Shown here in pieces: positions 50,227 to 60,099 of a stretch of 64,000 bases of DNA. The DNA lies in the NCBI RefSeq assembly GCF_900115095.1, contig NZ_FOVH01000003.1:1-64000 (forward strand), given 5' to 3'. Origin of the DNA: Actinomadura madurae. Its GTDB lineage: Bacteria > Actinomycetota > Actinomycetes > Streptosporangiales > Streptosporangiaceae. The translations under genes and the position numbers were made by a program. The stretch's first letter is position 1; each line of letters starts with the position of its first letter. The notes beneath the pieces were generated by a model, which saw nothing but the letters and a program-made list of their open reading frames with translations, searched no databases and was not told where the DNA came from.

Positions 50227-51053
50227 GCGTTCACGGCGGGACCGCCGCCGGCGAAGGCGCCGGCGCGCGGCTCTACTGGGCCGCCGCGGACTGCTGGACG
50301 ATCGTCCTGCGGGGCCTGACCCACTACGTCCGGCAGCCGAGCAACATCGCCTGGCAGCTCGGCTTCCCCATCGTCTCGGTGCTGCTGTTCGGCTACGTCT
50401 TCGGCAGCGCGATGTCGGTTCCCGGGGGCGGCGACTACCGCGAGTTCCTGATGCCGGGCATGTTCGGGATGACGATGGCGATGGGGTTCATGAACACCGC
50501 GTACGTCGTCGTGTACGACAGCTCGCGCGGCGTCACCGACCGGTTCCGCTCCATGCCGATGGCGCCCTCGGCGGTCGTGACGGGACGCGGCGTCGGCGAC
50601 CTGATCGGCGCGACGCTCGACCTGCTCGTGCTGGCCCTGACCGCGCTGGCGATCGGCTGGCGCTCCGGCGGCGGTGTGCTGGACACCCTCGCCGCGTTCG
50701 GCCTGTTCCTGCTGCTGCGCTTCGCGCTGATCTGGATCGGCGTGCTGCTCGGGCTGCTGGTGCCGAACGAGGAGGCCGCCGGGAGCCTGTTCGCGGTGGC
50801 GTTCCCCTTCGCGATGATCTCCAGCGCGTTCGTGGCGCCGTCCCTCATGCCGGACTGGCTCGGCGCGGTCGCACGGTGGAACCCGGTGTCGGCGACGGTG
50901 ACCGCGTCCCGCGAGCTGTTCGGCAACCCGGCCGCCGTCGGCGGCACCTGGGTCGAGCAGCACGCCCTGCCGATGGCGATCGTCTGGCCGGTCGTGATCA
51001 CGGCGGTCTTCCTGCCGCTGGCGGTCCGCCGCTACCAGCGCCTCAGCCGCTGA
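50223..51053 (+). CDS. ABC-2 type permease (DrrB-like)
   Basis: 276 residues with six helices. DrrB-like segments: [60 protein letters not shown] and the conserved [18 protein letters not shown]. Coupled to the ATPase by ATGA. The last 11 bp overlap the convergent LysR gene. Together with the TetR gene this is a typical inducible export module; the substrate cannot be read. Confidence 0.92.
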   Translation: MSVHGGTAAGEGAGARLYWAAADCWTIVLRGLTHYVRQPSNIAWQLGFPIVSVLLFGYVFGSAMSVPGGGDYREFLMPGMFGMTMAMGFMNTAYVVVYDSSRGVTDRFRSMPMAPSAVVTGRGVGDLIGATLDLLVLALTALAIGWRSGGGVLDTLAAFGLFLLLRFALIWIGVLLGLLVPNEEAAGSLFAVAFPFAMISSAFVAPSLMPDWLGAVARWNPVSATVTASRELFGNPAAVGGTWVEQHALPMAIVWPVVITAVFLPLAVRRYQRLSR

Positions 51054-51972
51054 GGCCGCCGGCCCAGGCCGGCGTCCAGCCGTCGGGGCAGGGGGTGTAC
51101 GAGCCGGTGAGGTGGTCGCGGAGCCGGACGAGGGCCGGGTGCGGGTTGCCGGTGTGCCAGACGAGAGAGTGCGGGTAGACGGGGGTCGGGCCGTGGACGG
51201 CGATGCGCCGCAGGTCGTCGTCCACGGGCCAGACGAGGCGGGTCCCCTCGCCGACGAAGGTCGCCAGCGACGGGGAGTCGGCGATCGTGTCGAGGAGCGG
51301 CTCGGTGCCGAAGTGCGGCCCGACCGTGTCGATGGCGATGCCGAACGCGGCGGCCAGGTCGTCGTAGAAGGCGGCCCATTCGGTGCCGGGGACGAGCGCG
51401 GGCATCCAGATCCGGTGCCCCGCGAGCCGGTCCGGGCCGACCGACCGGGCGGCGGCGAGCCGGTGGCCCGGCCCGGTGAGGAGCTGGACCGGCTCGTCGC
51501 GGACCCGCGCGGCCTCGATCCCTCCCGGGAGGGCGGACGGGACGACGGCGCGGAACGACGCGTCGATCGTCCCGTCCTCGACGGCGGCGATCGCCGCGTC
51601 CAGGTCGAACAGCGTCACCACGTCCAGCTCGATCGCGGGGTGGGCGCGGTGGAAGCCGCGCAGCAGCCCGGCCGGCTCCAGCCGCCGCCCGATCACGTCC
51701 ACGCGCAGCGCCCGGCGGCCGGGGCGCACGGACGCGGCGGCCCGCTCCTCGGCCCGCAGCAGGTCGCGGGCGTGCGGCAGGAACGCCTGCCCGTCGATGG
51801 TGAGCCGCGCGCCGCGCGGCGTCCGGGTGAACAGCCGCACCCCGAGGTCCGACTCCAGCGCGGCGACGCGCTTGGACACGGCCTGCTGGGTGATCGACAG
51901 GTCGTCGGCGGCGCTCTGGAACCGTCCCGCGTCCGCGACGGCGACGAAGGTGCGCACGGCGTTGAGATCCAC
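51043..51972 (-). CDS. LysR family transcriptional regulator
   Basis: 309 residues. Winged helix [20 protein letters not shown] and [20 protein letters not shown] (about 6-46), then the LysR effector domain. The GTG at 51972 has no ribosome site; TAGCGT lies 6 nt upstream, so the transcript is probably leaderless. Divergent from an MFS transporter, which it may control. Confidence 0.9.
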   Translation of the reverse strand: MDLNAVRTFVAVADAGRFQSAADDLSITQQAVSKRVAALESDLGVRLFTRTPRGARLTIDGQAFLPHARDLLRAEERAAASVRPGRRALRVDVIGRRLEPAGLLRGFHRAHPAIELDVVTLFDLDAAIAAVEDGTIDASFRAVVPSALPGGIEAARVRDEPVQLLTGPGHRLAAARSVGPDRLAGHRIWMPALVPGTEWAAFYDDLAAAFGIAIDTVGPHFGTEPLLDTIADSPSLATFVGEGTRLVWPVDDDLRRIAVHGPTPVYPHSLVWHTGNPHPALVRLRDHLTGSYTPCPDGWTPAWAGGLSG

Positions 51973-52095
51973 CCCGCCACGCTAGCGGCGACAACCCGTG
52001 GTTGTGGCGGCCGACCGGCGGTTGTTTGATCATCTGCCCGCCGCCCGGTTGGATCCCTGGGGCCGACGTCGGTGCGGGGAGGGGTGCGCGGGCCT

Positions 52096-53337
52096 ATGGG
52101 GACAAGCCGGTCGCTGGGACGGCCGTTCGGGTGGCTCTGGGCGGCCTACGCGACGAGCACGTTCGGGACGTATCTCGCGTTCGACGCATTCCCCCTGATC
52201 GCCATCGTGGTGCTGGACGCGGGACCGGCCCGGGTGTCGCTGCTGGCCGCCGCGGGGCTGCTGGTGGGGGCGGCCCTGGCGGTGCCGCTCGGACCCTGGA
52301 TCGAGGTGCGCCGCAAGCGGCCGGTGATGATCGCCATGGACCTCGTCCGGTGCGCCGCGCTGCTGACCGTCCCGGCCGCGTACGCGTTCGGCGCGCTCAC
52401 CTTCGGCCAACTCGTGGTTGTGTCGATCCTCGTCGGCGCGGCCGACATCGCCTTCACGGCGGCGAGCGGCGCCTGCCTGAAGGCGCTCGTCCGGCCGGAC
52501 GACCTGCTCGCCGCCAACGGGCGGTTCGAGTCGACGCTGTGGACCGCGACGATGCTCGGGCCGCCGCTCGGCGGAGCCGCGATCGGGGCGTTCGGACCGG
52601 TGGCGACCGTGGCGGCCAACGCGGTCAGCTTCCTGCTGTCGGCGGCGGGCATCCGCGCGATCGGCGGGACGGAGCCGCGTCCGCGGCCCCGCGGGACCCA
52701 CCTGCGGGCCGGGGACCTGCTCGAAGGGTGGCGGCACATCCTCACCGATCCGGTGCTGCGCCCGCTCTTCCTCAACGTGATCCTCGTCAATGGGCTGATC
52801 ATGGCGACCGCGCCGGTGCTGGCCGTCCTGATGCTCGGCCGCCTCGGCTTCGCGCCCTGGCAGTACGCCCTGGCGTTCGCGGTCCCGTGCGCCGGCGGCC
52901 TCATCGGGTCGCGCCTGGCGGGCCCGCTCGTCGCGCGGTTCGGGCGGCGCCGGGTCATGCTCGCCGCCGGGTCCCTGCGCGCGTGCTGGCTGCTCGGGCT
53001 CGCCTTCGTCCAGCCCGGCGCCGCCGGGATCGCCCTGGTCATCGCCGTCGAGTTCGGCCTGATCACCTGCATCGGCGTGTTCACCCCGCTGCTCGCCACC
53101 CACCGCCTGGAGCGGACGCCGCCGGACCGGGTCGCGCGCGTGCTGTCCGCGTGGTCGGTCACCGGCAAGCTCACGATGGCGGGCCTGACCGCGCTGTGGG
53201 GCGTGCTGGCCGGCCTCACCGGCCCCCGCCTCGCGATCGCGGGGGCGGGCGTCCTCGTCCTCGCGACCCCGCTGCTGCTCCCCCGCGCCGCGCGGGCGCG
53301 GCCGGAGCGCGAGCCGGCCCTCGACCCGACGCCTTGA
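52096..53337 (+). CDS. MFS transporter
   Basis: 413 residues, about 12 helices. Typical motifs: the cytosolic loop LGPWIEVRRKRPVMIAMDLV between helices 2 and 3 and the matching LVARFGRRRVMLAAGSL in the second half; VRPDDLLAANGRFESTLWTA resembles the MFS_3 (enterobactin exporter-like) family. The ATG at 52096 follows GGGGAGGGG by 11 nt; a GTG at 52084 is possible. Substrate unknown. Divergent from LysR. Confidence 0.87.
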   Translation: MGTSRSLGRPFGWLWAAYATSTFGTYLAFDAFPLIAIVVLDAGPARVSLLAAAGLLVGAALAVPLGPWIEVRRKRPVMIAMDLVRCAALLTVPAAYAFGALTFGQLVVVSILVGAADIAFTAASGACLKALVRPDDLLAANGRFESTLWTATMLGPPLGGAAIGAFGPVATVAANAVSFLLSAAGIRAIGGTEPRPRPRGTHLRAGDLLEGWRHILTDPVLRPLFLNVILVNGLIMATAPVLAVLMLGRLGFAPWQYALAFAVPCAGGLIGSRLAGPLVARFGRRRVMLAAGSLRACWLLGLAFVQPGAAGIALVIAVEFGLITCIGVFTPLLATHRLERTPPDRVARVLSAWSVTGKLTMAGLTALWGVLAGLTGPRLAIAGAGVLVLATPLLLPRAARARPEREPALDPTP

Positions 53338-53392
53338 CGCAGGTCAGAGCCCAGTGCGAGCGTGAGAAGCGATGGTGAAAGGGGGACCCATC

Positions 53393-53755
53393 ATGCCGGA
53401 AATCAAGAGCATCGAGAAGCCGGACGAGCGGCGCGACTTCCCGCGGGGGCACCTGGAGGTCGTCAACCTCACGGGCCTGGTCTTCGGGAAGGCCACCTTC
53501 GAGCCCGGATGGCGCTGGACGGAATCGGTCAAGGACATCGCGGGGACCGACCTCTGCGAGGTGCACCACAACGGCTACATCATCTCGGGCCGGATGCGCA
53601 TCCTCACCCGCGACGGCGCCGAGGGCGAGGTCGGCCCCGGTGACGTGTTCGTCGTAGCGCCCGGCCACGACGCCTGGGTCGTCGGCGACGAGCCGTGCGT
53701 CGCGCTCGACTTCGCCGGCGGCATCGGCGAGTACGCGAAGGCGCCCGGCTCCTGA
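53393..53755 (+). CDS. Cupin-domain protein
   Basis: 120 residues forming one cupin barrel: KATFEPGWRWTESVKDIAGT, the first metal motif around CEVHHNGYIISGRMRI, and VGPGDVFVVAPGHDAWVVGD. Only part of the metal-binding histidine set is evident. ATG 53393 is preferred, with AAAGGGGGA 8 nt upstream. Function unknown; possibly a small-molecule binding protein. Confidence 0.82.
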   Translation: MPEIKSIEKPDERRDFPRGHLEVVNLTGLVFGKATFEPGWRWTESVKDIAGTDLCEVHHNGYIISGRMRILTRDGAEGEVGPGDVFVVAPGHDAWVVGDEPCVALDFAGGIGEYAKAPGS

Positions 53756-53885
53756 GAGACACCGGCCGCACCGCGGGGGCCGGGGACACAGGGGTGCCCC
53801 CGGCCCCCGCGGCGCTCGCTCCCGGCGCTCCGGTCTGGCGAGAGTTGACGAGGCCGGGCGGGAGGCGGGCGGGTAGGTTTCAACA

Positions 53886-54977
53886 ATGAACAGTCGGCCG
53901 ACTCTTGAGGACATCCGGCGCGCGCCGAAGGTGCTGCTGCACGACCACCTCGACGGCGGGGTGCGGCCCGCCACCGTCATCGACCTGGCGGGGGAGTCCG
54001 GGTACGCGGACCTGCCCGCGACCGACGCCGGTGAGCTGCGGACGTGGTTCGAGGAGGCGTCCAACTCGGGGTCGCTGGAGCGGTACCTGGAGACGTTCTC
54101 CCACACCGTCGGCGTGATGCAGACCGTCGGGGCGCTCACGCGGGTGGCGTACGAGTGCGCCGAGGACCTCGCGAAGGACGGCATCGTCTACGCGGAGGTC
54201 CGGTACGCGCCCGAGCAGCACCTGCGGGCCGGGCTGTCGCTGGAACAGGTCGTCGAGGCCGTCCTGGACGGGTTCGCGCGGGGCCGCGAGGACTTCGGCA
54301 TCCGCGTCGGGACGCTCGTCACGGCGATGCGCCACCAAGCGCGCAGCATGGAGATCGCGGAGCTGGCCGTCCGGTACCGGGACGCGGGCGTCGTCGGGTT
54401 CGACATCGCGGGCGCCGAGGCCGGGTACCCGCCCACCCGCCACCTGGACGCGTTCGAGTACCTGCAGCGGGAGAACGCGCACTTCACCATCCACGCGGGC
54501 GAGGGGTTCGGGCTGCCGTCGATCTGGCAGGCGATCCAGTGGTGCGGCGCCGACCGGCTCGGGCACGGCGTCCGCATCATCGACGACATCGAGGTGGACG
54601 GGGACGAGCCGCGGCTCGGCCGGCTCGCCGACTACGTGCGCGACAAGCGGATCCCGCTGGAGATGTGCCCGACGTCCAACATCCAGACGGGCGCGGCGAA
54701 GTCGATCGCGGAGCACCCGATCGGGCTGCTGCGGCGGCTGAGCTTCCGCGTCACGGTCAACACCGACAACCGGCTGATGAGCGGCACGACGCTGTCGGAG
54801 GAGTTCGCGAAGCTCGCCGACGCGTTCGGCTACGGATGGGACGACCTGCAGTGGTTCACGGTGAACGCGATGAAGTCGGCGTTCGCGCCGTTCAACGAGC
54901 GGCTCGAACTGATCAACGGGGTGATCAAGCCCGGTTTCGCGCAGCTCAAATGGAGCGGCGCCCGGCCCCTGGCATGA
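53886..54977 (+). CDS. add: Adenosine deaminase
   Basis: Deaminates adenosine to inosine and deoxyadenosine to deoxyinosine. 363 residues of the TIM-barrel metal hydrolase fold: HDHLDGG with zinc His19 and His21, [10 protein letters not shown] with catalytic Glu, [11 protein letters not shown] with catalytic His, [11 protein letters not shown], and the zinc Asp in VNTDN, where NTDDP is more usual. The ATG lacks a ribosome site; TAGGTT ends 6 nt before it. Supplies inosine to the PNP gene encoded 3 kb downstream. Confidence 0.95.
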   Translation: MNSRPTLEDIRRAPKVLLHDHLDGGVRPATVIDLAGESGYADLPATDAGELRTWFEEASNSGSLERYLETFSHTVGVMQTVGALTRVAYECAEDLAKDGIVYAEVRYAPEQHLRAGLSLEQVVEAVLDGFARGREDFGIRVGTLVTAMRHQARSMEIAELAVRYRDAGVVGFDIAGAEAGYPPTRHLDAFEYLQRENAHFTIHAGEGFGLPSIWQAIQWCGADRLGHGVRIIDDIEVDGDEPRLGRLADYVRDKRIPLEMCPTSNIQTGAAKSIAEHPIGLLRRLSFRVTVNTDNRLMSGTTLSEEFAKLADAFGYGWDDLQWFTVNAMKSAFAPFNERLELINGVIKPGFAQLKWSGARPLA

Positions 54978-54984
54978 TCGGGCC

Positions 54985-55641
54985 ATGACCATTCGCTCCA
55001 CCGGAGGACGCGTCGCCGCCTACGCGTGGTTCGTGTTCGCCGTGCTGAACTTCGCGGACATCTTCGTCGGCTTCACCGGTGACCCCGACTACTCGCTGAC
55101 GACGGCCGTGATCGCCTTCCTGCTGCTGTTCGGCTGCGGCATCGCCTACACCGTCGGGCTGCGCCCGCTGATCGCCGGGGACGACGACGGGGTCACGGTC
55201 CGCAACCCGCTGCGCGACGTCCGGGTGCCGTGGGGCGCGGTGCGCAGGATCGAGGGCCGCAACGCGGTGACCGTGACGTTCGCCGGCCCGGACGGCGTGG
55301 AGCTGGAGGCGCGCGCCTGGGTGCTCCAGACGTCGCCGCGCGCCCAGGCCAAGGCCGAGGCGCGGGCGGAGAAGGAGGCCCGGAAGAACCAGGGCCGGAA
55401 CCTCGACCTGCGGGGACGGACGCCGACGACCTACGCGGCGCAGCAGCTGAACGAGCTGAAGGACCGGCGGCGACCGAAGGCCCGGTCCGGCGCCCCCGAC
55501 AAGGCGGCCAGGGCGAAGGCCGAGGCGGCCGCCGGGAAGCCCGCCCGGGGGACCGTCCGCTGGTCGGTTCCGGCGGTGGCGGCGCTGGCCGTCCCGCTGG
55601 CCGTGCTGATCGTGCTGGTGATCGTGGGGCTCGTCAGCTGA
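54985..55641 (+). CDS. PH-domain membrane protein
   Basis: 218 residues: two N-terminal helices (VAAYAWFVFAVLNFADIFVG and AVIAFLLLFGCGIAYTVGL), a small bacterial PH-type domain (DDDGVTVRNPLRDVRVPWGA, VRRIEGRNAVTVTF), a charged Ala/Lys/Arg coiled region, and a final helix ([20 protein letters not shown]). Starts 7 bp after add, so likely cotranscribed, but without functional link that I can see. The last 8 bp overlap the phosphosugar mutase gene on the other strand. Confidence 0.82.
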   Translation: MTIRSTGGRVAAYAWFVFAVLNFADIFVGFTGDPDYSLTTAVIAFLLLFGCGIAYTVGLRPLIAGDDDGVTVRNPLRDVRVPWGAVRRIEGRNAVTVTFAGPDGVELEARAWVLQTSPRAQAKAEARAEKEARKNQGRNLDLRGRTPTTYAAQQLNELKDRRRPKARSGAPDKAARAKAEAAAGKPARGTVRWSVPAVAALAVPLAVLIVLVIVGLVS

Positions 55642-57262
55642 GCATCGCCGAGAGGTCCGCGCGCAGGGCGTCCAGGCCGGCGGCGGCGCGCGCCCGGACC
55701 GCGGCGACGTCCTCGTCGACGGGCAGGACGACCTCCAGGTAGCACTTCAGCTTCGGCTCCGTCCCCGACGGCCGGATCACCACCCGCGACCCGCCCGCCA
55801 GGCGGAACCGCAGCCCGTCGGTCGCCGGGAGCCCGCCCGACGGCTCCGCGAGGTCGTCGAACGACTCGACGGGACGCCCGCCCAGCTCGCGCGGGGGAGC
55901 GGCGCGCAGCCGGGCCATCGCGGCGGTGATCAGCGACAGGTCGTCCACCCGGACCGACAGCTGCGACGTCGCGTGCAGCCCGTACCGGCGGGCCTGCGCG
56001 TCCAACAGGTCGAGCAGCGTGCGCCCGTCCCGCTTCGCGTCCGCGGCGAGCGCGGCGACGGCGAGCGCGGCGCCGATGCCGTCCTTGTCGTTGACGAGCA
56101 CGCCCCGGTCGTCGCCGACGCTGTAGCCGAGCGCCTCCTCGTACCCGAACACCAGCCGGTGGTCCGGGCCACCTGCCCGCATGATCCACTTGAAACCGGT
56201 CAGCGACTCGGCGGACCGCACCCGGTGCGCGGCGGCGATCGAGCGCAGCAGCGACGACGACACGATCGTCGTGACGACCAGCCGGTCGTCGCCGGTGGTG
56301 TGCCGCAGGACGTGCTCGGCCAGCAGCCCGCCGATCTCGTCGCCGGTCAGCGCCCGCCAGCCGTCCGGCCCGGGGACGGCGACCGCGCAGCGGTCCGCGT
56401 CCGGGTCGTTGGCGATCACCAGGTCGGCGCCGCGGGCCTCGGCGAGGCGCAGCGCCAGGTCCAGCGCGCCCGGCTCCTCCGGGTTCGGGAACGCCACGGT
56501 CGGGAAGTCGGGATCGGGGTCGGCCTGCTCGGGGACGACGACCGGCGCGGGGAAGCCGGCCCGCTCGAACGCCGCGAGCAGCACGTCCCGCCCGACGCCG
56601 TGCATCGGCGTGTACACGATCGAGATACCGCGGTCGCCGCCGAGCTTCAGCGACGACACCGCGTCCAGGTACAGGTCCGCGCCCGCGTGGACGGGCCGGC
56701 CCTCGCCGAGCGGCAGCTCGTCCACGCGGCCGACCGCGTCGATCGCGGCGGAGATCTCCGCGTCCACCGGCGGGACGATCTGCGCCCCGTCCGCCCAGTA
56801 CACCTTGTAGCCGTTGTCGCGCGGCGGGTTGTGGCTGGCCGTGACCATCACGCCCGCCACGATGTCGTCGAACGACCGGGTGAAGTGGGCGAGGACGGGC
56901 GTCGGCACCGGATCGGCGAACACCTCCGGGCGCAGCCCGGCCCCGCTGAGCACCGCCGCGGTGTCGTCGGCGAACCGCCGCGACCCGTGCCGCGCGTCGA
57001 ACCCGATGATCACCCGGCCGCCGGGCGGCAGGCACGCGGCGAGCCCGGCCGCGGCGCGCATCACCGTCACCCGGTTCATCCGGTTCGGCCCGGCGCCCAG
57101 CTCGCCGCGCAGGCCGGCCGTCCCGAACTCCAGCCGCGCCCCGAACCGGGTGGCGAGCGCCTGCTCGTCGCCCTCGTCCAGGATCGTCCGGAGTTCGGCC
57201 CGGGTCTCGGGGTCGGGGTCCTGCGCCAGCCACTCCTCGGCCCGCGCCCGCAGGTCGCTCAC
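55634..57262 (-). CDS. Alpha-D-phosphohexomutase-family enzyme (phosphosugar mutase, perhaps phosphopentomutase)
   Basis: 542 residues, PGM/PMM type. Active-site serine TASHNP (141-146), metal loop DPDADRC (286-292), sugar loop [11 protein letters not shown], phosphate loop [12 protein letters not shown]. The length matches PgcA-like enzymes. The gene is coupled to PNP by a GTGA overlap, so conversion of ribose-1-phosphate from phosphorolysis to ribose-5-phosphate is plausible; glucose-1-phosphate is the other option. GTG start at 57262. Confidence 0.9.
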   Translation of the reverse strand: MSDLRARAEEWLAQDPDPETRAELRTILDEGDEQALATRFGARLEFGTAGLRGELGAGPNRMNRVTVMRAAAGLAACLPPGGRVIIGFDARHGSRRFADDTAAVLSGAGLRPEVFADPVPTPVLAHFTRSFDDIVAGVMVTASHNPPRDNGYKVYWADGAQIVPPVDAEISAAIDAVGRVDELPLGEGRPVHAGADLYLDAVSSLKLGGDRGISIVYTPMHGVGRDVLLAAFERAGFPAPVVVPEQADPDPDFPTVAFPNPEEPGALDLALRLAEARGADLVIANDPDADRCAVAVPGPDGWRALTGDEIGGLLAEHVLRHTTGDDRLVVTTIVSSSLLRSIAAAHRVRSAESLTGFKWIMRAGGPDHRLVFGYEEALGYSVGDDRGVLVNDKDGIGAALAVAALAADAKRDGRTLLDLLDAQARRYGLHATSQLSVRVDDLSLITAAMARLRAAPPRELGGRPVESFDDLAEPSGGLPATDGLRFRLAGGSRVVIRPSGTEPKLKCYLEVVLPVDEDVAAVRARAAAGLDALRADLSAMLS

Positions 57263-58059
57263 AGCTTCGCGAGGACGGTGGCGAGCAGGGTGCCCATGCG
57301 GCCGGCGGACGCCCGCCCCGCCGCGAGGACCTCCTCGTGGTCGAGCGGCTCGTCCGACAGCCCGGCCGCGATGTTGGTGACCAGCGAGACGCCGAGCACG
57401 TCGGCGCCGCCCTGCCGGGCCGCGATCGTCTCCAGCACCGTCGACATGCCGATCATGTCGGCGCCCAGCGTGCGCAGCATCCGGATTTCGGCGGGCGTCT
57501 CGTAGGTCGGGCCGCGGAACGCCGCGTACACGCCCTCCGACAGCGTCGGGTCGACCTCCCGGGCGAGCGCGCGCAGCCGCTTGGAGTACGCCTCGGTCAG
57601 GTCGAGGAACGTCGCGCCGGTCAGCGGGTTCGCCCCGGACAGGTTCAGGTGGTCGGAGATCAGCACCGGGTCGCCGACCCGCTGGTGCTCGGGCCGCAGC
57701 CCGCCCGCCGCGTTGGTGAGCACCATCGTCGTCACGCCCGCGGCCAGCGCCGTCCGGACGGGATGCACGACCGCGTCGACGCCGCGTCCCTCGTACAGGT
57801 GCGTCCGGCCGAGGAACACCAGCGCGCGGCGCCCGCCGGTCTCGACGACCCGGATCCGCCCGGCGTGGCCCTCCACGGCGGGGGGAGCGAACCCGGGCAG
57901 CTCGGTCACCGTCAGCTCGGCGACCGGCTCGCCCAGCCGGTCGGCCGCCGGAACCCAGCCGGACCCCATGACGAGGGCCGCGTCGAAGGAGTCGAAGGAC
58001 GTGCGGGCGCGCAGCTCATCGGCCGCGTCCCGCGCCAGTGCAAAAGCGTCGTTGCTCAC
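57259..58059 (-). CDS. punA: Purine nucleoside phosphorylase
   Basis: Phosphorolysis of inosine or guanosine to base and ribose-1-phosphate. 266 residues of the trimeric PNP type: [13 protein letters not shown] phosphate segment, [50 protein letters not shown] (base and ribose site) and [15 protein letters not shown]. The GTG at 58059 has no ribosome site; TAGTGT lies exactly 7 nt upstream, so the transcript is probably leaderless. Coupled to the phosphosugar mutase gene. Confidence 0.94.
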   Translation of the reverse strand: MSNDAFALARDAADELRARTSFDSFDAALVMGSGWVPAADRLGEPVAELTVTELPGFAPPAVEGHAGRIRVVETGGRRALVFLGRTHLYEGRGVDAVVHPVRTALAAGVTTMVLTNAAGGLRPEHQRVGDPVLISDHLNLSGANPLTGATFLDLTEAYSKRLRALAREVDPTLSEGVYAAFRGPTYETPAEIRMLRTLGADMIGMSTVLETIAARQGGADVLGVSLVTNIAAGLSDEPLDHEEVLAAGRASAGRMGTLLATVLAKL

Positions 58060-58100
58060 ATCGCCGACACTACAGCCGCGCTCGGGACGGCCCGCCGGGC

Positions 58101-58553
58101 TCAGTCGCCGAGCGACCTGCACGGGCGGGTGCGCAGGTCCTTGACGTAGTCGTCGGGCGCGCCGGCCTTCTCCGCGGCGTCGGCGAGGATGCCGAGGTAG
58201 CGCGCGGACGGCAGCCCGCCCTCGTAGTCGTCCAGGACGTAGAGCCAGCACAGCGCGTCGCCGTCGAGCGTCTGCACCCGGACCCGGATCTTGCGGTAGA
58301 CGTCGAGCGCGGCGCCCTCCCAGGCGTCGAGCTCCTTCTCGTCCCAGGCGGGCACGTCGTACAGGACGACGAACACCTGCTCGGAGTCGTCCTCGACGAC
58401 CGTCGCGAGGGCGCCGTCCCAGCCCTTGTCCTGGCCGCCGAAGGTCAGCCGCCAGCCGGCCAGCCAGCCGGTGCCGCGCATGGGGGAGTGCGGAGCCCGG
58501 CTCGCCATCTGCTCGGGGTCCATGTTGGAGGCGTACGCCGCGTACAGTGCCAC
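58101..58553 (-). CDS. Gamma-glutamylcyclotransferase-like protein
   Basis: 150 residues from the GTG at 58553. The opening [19 protein letters not shown] is the GGCT-like fold signature (YxxYxSN). Further segments: [20 protein letters not shown], with the catalytic-type Glu, and [17 protein letters not shown]. The homologous enzymes cleave gamma-glutamyl compounds; with a GCS2 ligase elsewhere in the window a link is possible but not shown. TAGCCT lies 8 nt before the GTG; a TTG at 58562 is the alternative start. Confidence 0.85.
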   Translation of the reverse strand: MALYAAYASNMDPEQMASRAPHSPMRGTGWLAGWRLTFGGQDKGWDGALATVVEDDSEQVFVVLYDVPAWDEKELDAWEGAALDVYRKIRVRVQTLDGDALCWLYVLDDYEGGLPSARYLGILADAAEKAGAPDDYVKDLRTRPCRSLGD

Positions 58554-58678
58554 GTTGGCCAAGGCTAACCCACCGGCGTGCGCGGGGGGCGGGGTTGCCC
58601 CGACCGGGACGGGGGCGGGCGGGCGAACCGGTCCGGTACCGGACTTTTCACTGCCGTGAGTAGGAAAGAATGGAAGAT

Positions 58679-60064
58679 GTGACCCGTATCGTGATCATCG
58701 GAGGAGGCCCGGGCGGGTACGAGGCCGCGCTCGTCGCCGCACAGCTCGGCGCCGACGTGACCGTCGTGGAACGGGACGGTCCGGGCGGCGCCTGCGTGCT
58801 CACCGACTGCGTGCCCTCCAAGACGCTCATCGCCACCTCGACCCGGATGGCGGTCATGTCGGAGTCCGCGGGGCTCGGGCTGCGCTTCAACGGCGGCCCG
58901 GACGGCATCGTCGGCGCCCTGGAGGCCGACATGGCCGAGGTCAACAAGCGCGTGAAGGACCTCGCGCGGGCCCAGTCGTTCGACGTCGCCGAACGGCTCG
59001 CCTACGAGGAGGTCAAGATCGTCCGTGGTGAGGCGCGGCTGGTGGAGCCGCACGTCGTCGCGGTCGGCGACCGCCGCCTGCGCGCCGACACCGTGCTGCT
59101 CGCCACCGGCGCGACGCCGCGCGTGCTGCCCGGCGCCGAGCCGGACGGCGAGCGCATCCTGAACTGGCGGCAGCTGTACGACCTGCCGGAGCTGCCCGAG
59201 GAGCTGATCGTGGTCGGGTCCGGCGTGACGGGCGCCGAGCTCGCCGGGGCCTACCTGTCCCTGGGCTCGCGGGTCACGCTGGTGTCCTCGCGGGACCGGA
59301 TCCTGCCGACCGAGGACGCCGACGCCGCCGCCGTCCTGCAGGAGGTGTTCCTGCGGCGCGGGATGAACGTCATGTCGCGGTCCCGGGCCGCGGGGGTGGA
59401 GCGGTCCGGCAACGGCGTGATCGTCACTCTGGAGGACGGGACGAAGGTCGAGGGCACGCACTGCCTCATGACCGTCGGAATGGTCCCGAACACCACCGGG
59501 ATCGGCCTGGAGGAGGTCGGCGTGCGCTGCGACGCCCGCGGCTTCGTGGAGGTCGACAAGGTGTCGCGGACGTCCGTCCCGAACATCTACGCCTCGGGCG
59601 ACTGCACGGGCGTGCTGATGCTGGCGTCGGTCGCCGGCATGCAGGGGCGCATCGCGATGTGGCACGCGCTCGGCGAGGCCGTCCAGCCGCTCAAGCTGGG
59701 CTGGGTCGCCTCCAACATCTTCACCGACCCCGAGGTCGCGTCGGTCGGCGTCACGCAGCACATGGTCGACTCCGGGGACGTCAACGCCCGGACGGTCATG
59801 CTGCCGCTGTTCACCAACGCGCGGGCCAAGATGCAGGGCTTCGAGGACGGTTTCGTCAAGCTGTTCTGCCGCCCGTCCACGGGGATCGTCCTCGGCGGCG
59901 TCATCGTGGCGCCGCGGGCGAGCGAGCTGATCCTGGGCGTGTCGATCGCCGTCCAGCAGCACCTCACCGTCGACCAGCTGGCGTACACGTTCGCGGTGTA
60001 CCCGTCGCTGTCGGGCAGCATCACCGAGGCGTCGCGGCGGCTGATGGCCGAGCACGCCTACTAG
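58679..60064 (+). CDS. lpdA: LpdA-type NAD(P)H-quinone dehydrogenase (flavoprotein disulfide reductase fold)
   Basis: 461 residues. FAD motif IVIIGGGPGGYEAALVAAQL, a disulfide-type pair Cys39 and Cys44 (GGACVLTDCVPSK), NAD motif IVVGSGVTGAELAGAYLSLG, and the FAD motif NIYASGDCTGVLMLASVAGM. The C-terminal catalytic His of dihydrolipoamide dehydrogenases is missing (AVYPSLSGSITEA where HxHPTxSE is expected), as in mycobacterial LpdA (Rv3303c), a quinone reductase. The start at GTG 58679 has TAGGAAAG 10 nt upstream; ATG 58670 is too close to it. Confidence 0.87.
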   Translation: MTRIVIIGGGPGGYEAALVAAQLGADVTVVERDGPGGACVLTDCVPSKTLIATSTRMAVMSESAGLGLRFNGGPDGIVGALEADMAEVNKRVKDLARAQSFDVAERLAYEEVKIVRGEARLVEPHVVAVGDRRLRADTVLLATGATPRVLPGAEPDGERILNWRQLYDLPELPEELIVVGSGVTGAELAGAYLSLGSRVTLVSSRDRILPTEDADAAAVLQEVFLRRGMNVMSRSRAAGVERSGNGVIVTLEDGTKVEGTHCLMTVGMVPNTTGIGLEEVGVRCDARGFVEVDKVSRTSVPNIYASGDCTGVLMLASVAGMQGRIAMWHALGEAVQPLKLGWVASNIFTDPEVASVGVTQHMVDSGDVNARTVMLPLFTNARAKMQGFEDGFVKLFCRPSTGIVLGGVIVAPRASELILGVSIAVQQHLTVDQLAYTFAVYPSLSGSITEASRRLMAEHAY

Positions 60065-60099
60065 AGGCGCGCCCGGCCGTTGTCGACCATGGCGCCGCG

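Noticed and set aside
53845..53879. TTGACG as the -35 of the add promoter
   Set aside because: It lies 23 nt before TAGGTT, too far for a sigma-70-type promoter, so only the -10 element is supported.
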